Assembly (NCBI GenBank): GCA_005809105.1
Contig: SYLI01000070.1
Span: 1 to 35,045 of the forward strand
Direction of reading: 5' to 3'
Origin: Verrucomicrobiales bacterium
Lineage (GTDB): Bacteria; Verrucomicrobiota; Verrucomicrobiia; Limisphaerales; UBA1100
DNA: 35,045 bases
Shown: positions 29,957 through 35,045 of the stretch, piece by piece
Layout of the letters: each line of letters starts with the position of its first letter
Numbering within the stretch: position 1 is the first letter of the stretch
Program-made: the position numbers and the translations under genes
Notes under the pieces: model-generated
What the model saw: the letters and a program-made list of their open reading frames with translations, nothing else
What the model was told of the DNA's origin: nothing
Database searches by the model: none

Positions 29957-32900
29957 CTACAGAACCGTAATCAGTCCAGTCGACCTATTCTGGTCGCCGG
30001 CTGAACGAAGGATGATTGCGGAGTTGGCTCCCAACCCTGACCACGCTGCAGGAATCGCGGCACTGTTGATGATGATCTGCGTGCCATTGCTGTTAAAGGC
30101 GTAACCCGCCGGAGGCGCATTCGCATCAACGGCTACCGTGCCACCGACAACCTCCAACATCGTCGTATTGTTGTAGAAATAGACGGTTTCAACCCCGCGA
30201 AAATTGCTGCCGGTGATGATTAGGTTGCCGGCCGATCTCGTGTAGGTGGCGGCACCGTCAAACCCACCCCCTGCGAAAGTTGCCGCAACCGTTCCCGGGA
30301 AAGCGGGCGTCGCTGACACGGTGATGGCACCCACGGGCGGAACGATCGCTGTGGTTGAGGTCACGATACCAAAGGGAGTGGTGATGCGAACCCGGCGCCC
30401 GGCACTCGTGGCAGAGTCTAGGAGCGAAGTGACACTCGTCCACCCTGGAGCATTTGCGGCAATCGTCAAAGCCGTTGCCGTAACGGTGATTCCCGTCGTC
30501 GGCGTCACCGGCAGTGCGTTGGGGATGTTGATCCCGTTCGCATCAACCATATCCACCCGTGTCACCATCCCAAACCCTGTGCCGTTCAGGATCATATTGT
30601 CAGAGTCCCGGCGGTAGTCGCTGCCCGTGATCCCGGTGATGGAGGTAAAGCCCGGTGGCAATCCCACCGCAAAGCGCTGTGCCAGCGGGCTGGTCGCTGG
30701 ATCCCTGGCGCTGATGAGGTGGAAAATGCGGTGAGGATCGCTCACGGTCGTGTCGGCGGTGGTTCCATCGGAAAACTGAATGAGTTGGGTGTCGACCAGA
30801 ATTTGTGTGTCCGTCACCTGAACCCCTGCGTGAGGGAGGGGAATCCGTGGAACGGGCGTCAAGGCCGAGCCACTGGCATTGTGGATTTGAATTTCCGCCA
30901 CCGCTTTCAGGCCGCTTCCCTGGATAATGATGTCATCTCCCACGGTCTTGTCCCGGTTGAAAGCCCCCGCGCTGTTGAATCCGCCGATGCTGACAATCAC
31001 GGGCTGCACATTGACAGCGAAGAGGACGCTGGCATTGATGTCCGAAATACCGGCGGCATTGTAGAGCCGGAAGGCCCGTCGGCCGGTGAAATTACTGTCG
31101 GCGTCGGCACTGACCATGGTGTTGGCCGCCATCAGAAGCCGGGTTCCGTTGTCCTCCACAGAAACCGCAGGATTGGGAAGTTGAACAAAGACCGGGGCGG
31201 GAAAGGACGTCCCGTCCTCGCGCACCAGCTCCAGTACGCTGAGCGTGTTGAGGCCCGTGCCGTTGATTTCCAGAACCCGGTCACGCTTGAACATTTTTGT
31301 CGTCACCAAAACGTCTTCCCATCCACCTGCAGCAGTGACCTGCGCCACCGTAGACACGATTGGCTTGGAGGTGATAGTCGCAATCAGTGGATTGTTGGCC
31401 GGGCTCAATACGCTACTGACATCCTGCGGAGGCACCACCGTGCGGCGCGCGACACGAAGGCGACGGTTGGAACCGTCGGCCCGGAAATTAACCGCGTTGA
31501 TGGGAATGACCGCCATCGTGTCCGAGAGCACCTCGAAGGTGACGGCTGTCGGCAGACCGGTGGACGCGCCGCCCGCCTTGTTGCCGTTGTCAAATACCGA
31601 AGTGCCCTGACTGTCATCCACACGCAGATGAGAAAGCTTGAGCGCGGCGGCATCCTTGCTGCGAAATCCGAAGCCGCGGATGACGAGCGTCTGCGCGCGG
31701 TCATAAACGATACCGTCGGCGGCCGTCGCTCCAATCACAGGCCTGCCCGTTTCAATGTTAAATTTCTGCGGGCTCTTTAAGCTGGGCCCCACCGTGTTCC
31801 AAACGCGGATCTGCCGGTCTGTGCCCTCGACGGCGTCGCTGAACACGCCCGCCGGGATGCGGAGCATCTGGTTTGAGGCGACGTAATCATCCACCGGCCA
31901 GATGGTTTGCAGCACGATGTCGCCACTCAGGATTTCCACGGCCGTCGCGCTGGCCAGTTCATTGCCGATGATGGTCAGGGTTTCCTCCGTGCGAGTGTAG
32001 GTTTTTTGCTCTATCGGAGTCTGGCCGGCGTCGTCGCTCACCATTCCGATGGTGGGCACCTCGACATCCGGCGCGATGGCGTTCTCCAGCCGCCACGTCG
32101 TGGCATCGCGGGGAAACACGACGACATCGTTGGGTCCTGGCCCCCGGATATGGCCCCAAAGCGAATAGCGCTGCTGGTTGCCGACCATGCTGGATTCACC
32201 GCTCCAGATGACCTCAAAATGATCGCTGAGCTTGGTGAACGTGTACGTGATGGGCGAGTCCAGATTGATCACGCCCGGCCCCGCCGCCGCCGCCGTGACC
32301 CAGTTGGCATAGCCCAGATTGAAGGCGGCGTTGTTCGACCAGTTGTTGGTGCCGGTGCGGTCGTAGGCGATGGGCACGCCATCCACGGACGTTCCCAGAT
32401 TGTCGGCCACGAAGAGAAAGTCCGGATCCAGAACCGTGCGCCCCAAGGTGCGCGTCGCAAACTGCCAAAGCTGCTGGCCAGACCAGACCGCCGCGCCCTG
32501 ATTGGTGTTGCTCAGATTGCCCACCTGGAAGCCGTTGGGCGCAATGAAGGTGTCCTTCCAGAAAAAATTGGTGGGGGTGAACACGCTGCCGAGGAGCGAA
32601 TCGAAGGGTTGATGATAGAACTGGAGGGTGTCGATGCCCCCGCGCAAGACCACCGTGGAAGGCCCCACGTTGCTGGGGTTCATGCTCGCTCCGCCCTGCC
32701 AGCCAATCACCGGCTGCCCCCAGATGGGCGAGGTGATGGGCACGGCGGGAATGATGCTCCCCGCGCCTCCGGCCGGGGCGCGGCGCGGCCAGAATGGGAA
32801 CTGCTGGCCCGTGGGGTTCTGGAAGAGCAAACCTGCCGGCACCCCCGACCACTGGGTGTTTAATGCCTGCATTTGCCCGCGCGTGGTGGGCAGCAGTTGC

Positions 32901-33865
32901 GCTGGAATGACCAACTGCACCGCCGGATCGTAGGCCTCCCACGCGTAGTTGTTGGTGCGGTAGAGGTATTTGAGCGCGCCGGCGTCGTCGTACGTCATCA
33001 CATGGCGCGGCTGCGTCTGCCCCCCCATTGAATTGAGCCCGTCATAGTACACGCCAAAGCCAAAGAGCGTGGGCTGGTCCGACCAGTAGAGCGATGTCTC
33101 GCCATAAAACGCGTCCGTGATGCCCGCGACGGCCGTCCACGCATTGCCGCTGGTGTCGGCCGTGAATTCCTCCATGTCCATGACGGTGATCGTGGGAAGC
33201 GCACCCACGGTGGGCAGGCCGTCATGAATGAGCCGATAGGCGTACTGGACGCCGTTGATGATGTCGGTCTCCTTCCACGTCATCGGGTCGTAATTGCGCA
33301 GCTTCACGTGGAAATTAAACTGCGTCTGCGTCGCGTTGGTGCTCAGGCCAATGATCGAAAATGCATTCCGGTGCGGGTTGCCGATGCCCAGTTGGTTCAT
33401 CAGCATGCCCAGCGTCAGCGACTTGATGTCGATGATCTGGGCGTTTTGCGCGGTGGTGTTGGCCCACGTCGTGTTGTAATTGCCAAAGAAACCGTGCTTC
33501 ACCAGGTCGATCTGGGTGACGCCGCGGTAGCTGCCGTCGGCCGGCACAAAGAAGTCGTTGATGGCCCGGAAGGCTTCGTTGACGGCGCCGACGCCTTCCA
33601 GCCCAAAGTAGCTGACGAAGCTCGCATCGAACGAATAGGTCAACTGCGGGATGTTCCAGCGGAAAAACTGCTTGATGTCCTTGGGGCCTCCCAGCCCGAA
33701 AGGCTCGCCGGCCCCGTTGACGATGTTGTTGTTAATGCCACCGGGGTTCACCTCGGCTGGGTCCGGCGGCCCCGCCAGCACAAACGCACAAGCCGAAGGG
33801 GCAATCCAAAGCACGCCCGCAAGCGTAAGCAGAACGCACCAATGAGTTCCCTTTGTTCCCCTCAC
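29957..33865 (-). CDS. Very large secreted protein with C-terminal IPT/TIG-like repeats
   Basis: The 1302-residue protein has a signal peptide (VLLTLAGVLWIAPSACA, cleavage near ACA-F). About 600 residues follow of a domain I cannot name (FRWNIPQLTYSFDASFVSYF, EAFRAINDFFVP). It resembles secreted matrixin-like proteins at the start but has no HExxH motif, so peptidase activity is not supported. From about residue 630 there are at least five loosely repeated Ig-like units, each with a phrase like LVIRGFGF, LEINGTGL, IIIQGSGL, MILNGTGF or LIITGSNF, as in IPT/TIG domains. The GTG start at 33863-33865 has AAGGGGGGAT upstream. Base composition looks like the neighbours. The role is probably extracellular or cell-surface binding. 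Confidence 0.85.
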   Translation of the reverse strand: MRGTKGTHWCVLLTLAGVLWIAPSACAFVLAGPPDPAEVNPGGINNNIVNGAGEPFGLGGPKDIKQFFRWNIPQLTYSFDASFVSYFGLEGVGAVNEAFRAINDFFVPADGSYRGVTQIDLVKHGFFGNYNTTWANTTAQNAQIIDIKSLTLGMLMNQLGIGNPHRNAFSIIGLSTNATQTQFNFHVKLRNYDPMTWKETDIINGVQYAYRLIHDGLPTVGALPTITVMDMEEFTADTSGNAWTAVAGITDAFYGETSLYWSDQPTLFGFGVYYDGLNSMGGQTQPRHVMTYDDAGALKYLYRTNNYAWEAYDPAVQLVIPAQLLPTTRGQMQALNTQWSGVPAGLLFQNPTGQQFPFWPRRAPAGGAGSIIPAVPITSPIWGQPVIGWQGGASMNPSNVGPSTVVLRGGIDTLQFYHQPFDSLLGSVFTPTNFFWKDTFIAPNGFQVGNLSNTNQGAAVWSGQQLWQFATRTLGRTVLDPDFLFVADNLGTSVDGVPIAYDRTGTNNWSNNAAFNLGYANWVTAAAAGPGVINLDSPITYTFTKLSDHFEVIWSGESSMVGNQQRYSLWGHIRGPGPNDVVVFPRDATTWRLENAIAPDVEVPTIGMVSDDAGQTPIEQKTYTRTEETLTIIGNELASATAVEILSGDIVLQTIWPVDDYVASNQMLRIPAGVFSDAVEGTDRQIRVWNTVGPSLKSPQKFNIETGRPVIGATAADGIVYDRAQTLVIRGFGFRSKDAAALKLSHLRVDDSQGTSVFDNGNKAGGASTGLPTAVTFEVLSDTMAVIPINAVNFRADGSNRRLRVARRTVVPPQDVSSVLSPANNPLIATITSKPIVSTVAQVTAAGGWEDVLVTTKMFKRDRVLEINGTGLNTLSVLELVREDGTSFPAPVFVQLPNPAVSVEDNGTRLLMAANTMVSADADSNFTGRRAFRLYNAAGISDINASVLFAVNVQPVIVSIGGFNSAGAFNRDKTVGDDIIIQGSGLKAVAEIQIHNASGSALTPVPRIPLPHAGVQVTDTQILVDTQLIQFSDGTTADTTVSDPHRIFHLISARDPATSPLAQRFAVGLPPGFTSITGITGSDYRRDSDNMILNGTGFGMVTRVDMVDANGINIPNALPVTPTTGITVTATALTIAANAPGWTSVTSLLDSATSAGRRVRITTPFGIVTSTTAIVPPVGAITVSATPAFPGTVAATFAGGGFDGAATYTRSAGNLIITGSNFRGVETVYFYNNTTMLEVVGGTVAVDANAPPAGYAFNSNGTQIIINSAAIPAAWSGLGANSAIILRSAGDQNRSTGLITVL

Positions 33866-33982
33866 CCGTTATCCCCCCTTGATGGCTCCAAAGAATGAGA
33901 GCCGTAACCGGGCAGGAGCAAACCAGACTATTCACTCCCTGTCAATAACTAGACCCCAAGGGCGAAGGGCCAGCGGTCGGAC

Positions 33983-34408
33983 TTGGCCCAGATGGATCGC
34001 AACTCATGGGTCACGAACGATTCCAGCCGTGCGGCGCCACCGACCGCGAAGGCGCGTACGGTGATCGTTTACAATAATTCCACCAGCTCCTCGACGCCCA
34101 CCACCGAGTCCATCACCGCCATGTGGAAGGATGGCCGCGTGGGAACCTATCGCGGCGTCAAAGAGGGAGCCGTCAAATACAGCGCGACGGTGTTCGGCGA
34201 CAAAGGCGTCTCCACGGCCGGCATCTATGGCCAGGGTGTCCCCGTCAACGGAGTCGTGCCGACGAACGACAGGTTCTTCAAGGGCGGCCCCGTGCCGGTC
34301 AGTCCCGCCGAGACGCTGGAAATCTTTGCGCTCATGCAGGCCGCGCAAGAAAGCAAAGCCCAGAACGGCGCCGTTGTCCGTCTCAAGAATCTTTGGGAGG
34401 CAAAGTAG
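33983..34408 (+). pseudogene. C-terminal remnant of a Gfo/Idh/MocA-family oxidoreductase
   Basis: From about residue 40 of a 141-residue open frame, the sequence matches the end of Gfo/Idh/MocA sugar/alcohol dehydrogenases: SITAMWKDGRVGTYRGVKEG, YSATVFGDKGV, and FFKGGPVPVSPAETLEIFAL followed by MQAAQESKAQNGAVVRLKN. The whole NAD-binding Rossmann domain (normally 120 or more residues) and most of the central domain are missing. The residues before 34090 (SSRAAPPTAKART, YNNSTSSSTPTTE) are degenerate. No ribosome binding site precedes the first ATG. It is best explained as a 5'-truncated, decayed gene; expression of a small protein cannot be excluded. Confidence 0.75.
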
Positions 34409-34472
34409 TGGGGATATTCACAAAGGTTCTTTGCCTTTGCTAATAGACACCCCGCTGGATAGGGGCAGCCAC

Positions 34473-35045
34473 ATGATGAACCCACTCTCACTCGCCCCCC
34501 GCGGCCTGAGCAGCCCTCGCTTGGGAATCCTGCTGCTGGTTGCGGGGATCATGGCCATCGGCTGCGGCAAGCCCGAGCAAGCCCCCACCGGCACCGTGCC
34601 GGTCATCAAGGTCAAGCCCGAGCAACTGTCGGATCCAAGCCAGGCTGCCAACGCCCTGTTTGTGGAGGCCTCCCTGCTGTTTGCCCAGTACAACGAGGCG
34701 GAAGGCGACCTCGAAAAGCAGTATCCGCTGGCCAGTAAAGCCATGCAAAACCTCGAAAAGATCATCACCACCTATACGCAGACCGAGATGGCGGTGAAAC
34801 TCATCCAAGGCCAGGCCATCATCAATGGCAAAGCTTTTTCCCTGCTCTCAGAAAAGTCGCGTTTCAAGAAACTCGAGTTGCGCTTCAACGCATCGACCGT
34901 CCCGAGTGCTCTTCTGCTCTTCATCGCCGGGAAGCTGGAGGGTAAAGATAAAGCCCGTGCGTTAAGCTCGATTGCTTCTGCCATGGCGCGAGCGGGCGAC
35001 AAGGCTGGGGCCAAGGTGGTGTTCTCAAACGCCCTTGCCATCGCC
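34473..35045 (+). CDS. Lipoprotein of unknown function with helical repeats (cut by window end)
   Basis: From ATG 34473 (AGGGG eight bases upstream; a second ATG follows directly) the visible 191 residues begin with an N-terminal signal LGILLLVAGIMAIGC that ends in a lipobox-like AIGC. A lipidated, envelope-anchored protein is likely. After a Pro/Thr-rich linker come helical segments (ALFVEASLLFAQYNEAEGDL). The last visible segment IASAMARAGDKAGAKVVFSN resembles TPR-like repeats seen in planctomycete and verrucomicrobial proteins. The frame is open to the last base. The 64-base gap before it holds a CAAAGG/CCTTTG inverted repeat. Confidence 0.75.
   Translation, partial: MMNPLSLAPRGLSSPRLGILLLVAGIMAIGCGKPEQAPTGTVPVIKVKPEQLSDPSQAANALFVEASLLFAQYNEAEGDLEKQYPLASKAMQNLEKIITTYTQTEMAVKLIQGQAIINGKAFSLLSEKSRFKKLELRFNASTVPSALLLFIAGKLEGKDKARALSSIASAMARAGDKAGAKVVFSNALAIA

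Noticed and set aside
30719-31780. A 353-codon plus-strand open frame within the large secreted-protein gene
   Set aside because: It is antisense to a frame with a signal peptide, ribosome binding site and repeated Ig-like units; no domain is visible in it.
29957-33865. Matrixin-like metallopeptidase activity of the large secreted protein
   Set aside because: The N-terminal pattern is reminiscent of secreted metalloproteases, but no HExxH motif could be found.

Overview
The window is about 35 kb of high-GC bacterial chromosome with housekeeping and accessory genes on both strands. Three features suggest a member of the PVC group, most likely Verrucomicrobiota: a secreted ceramidase-like protein fused to a LamG domain, a very large secreted IPT/TIG-type protein, and a remnant of a Gfo/Idh/MocA oxidoreductase. 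Gene order adds to this: khpA sits in the rpsP-trmD-rplS cluster with no rimM, and short heptamer repeats lie just upstream of genes. This is an inference from family content; no 16S rRNA is present.

Region 1 (1-5850, minus strand) starts with the 5' part of a membrane pyrophosphatase gene (hppA). Next comes the most interesting unit: a tightly overlapping four-gene operon of a MoxR-type AAA+ ATPase, a 151-residue protein of unknown function, a protein joining an HExxH metallopeptidase-like domain to a VWA domain, and a divergent but apparently catalytically complete S-adenosylmethionine synthetase. Its leader carries a clear SAM-I riboswitch followed by a hairpin with terminator geometry, so the whole ATPase/VWA/MetK module appears to be switched by SAM. 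A tRNA-Asn gene lies upstream.

Region 2 (5900-10700, minus strand) is the ribosomal protein/RNA modification cluster rpsP-khpA-trmD-rplS, closed by an intrinsic terminator and followed by rnhB and yraN. Upstream are a diacylglycerol-kinase-like gene and thiD.

Region 3 (10700-17650) has polX and a SulP-type anion transporter broken by a one-base frameshift, both on the plus strand. They are followed on the minus strand by the ceramidase/LamG protein and a DEAD-box RNA helicase.

Region 4 (17730-29950) begins with tRNA-Pro running almost directly into a plus-strand set: an atypical SDR epimerase, ispF, a 91-residue protein and a class I amidotransferase-like hydrolase. A minus-strand set follows: a small basic protein, cimA, valS, a YdcF-like membrane protein and an inositol monophosphatase-family enzyme. 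Then on the plus strand come an RsuA/RluE-type pseudouridine synthase, cysS-tmk and rpsT.

Region 5 (29950-35045) holds a 1302-residue secreted protein on the minus strand, a 3' fragment of a Gfo/Idh/MocA oxidoreductase and the start of a lipoprotein gene cut by the window end. No CRISPR array, insertion sequence, integrase or phage gene was seen.
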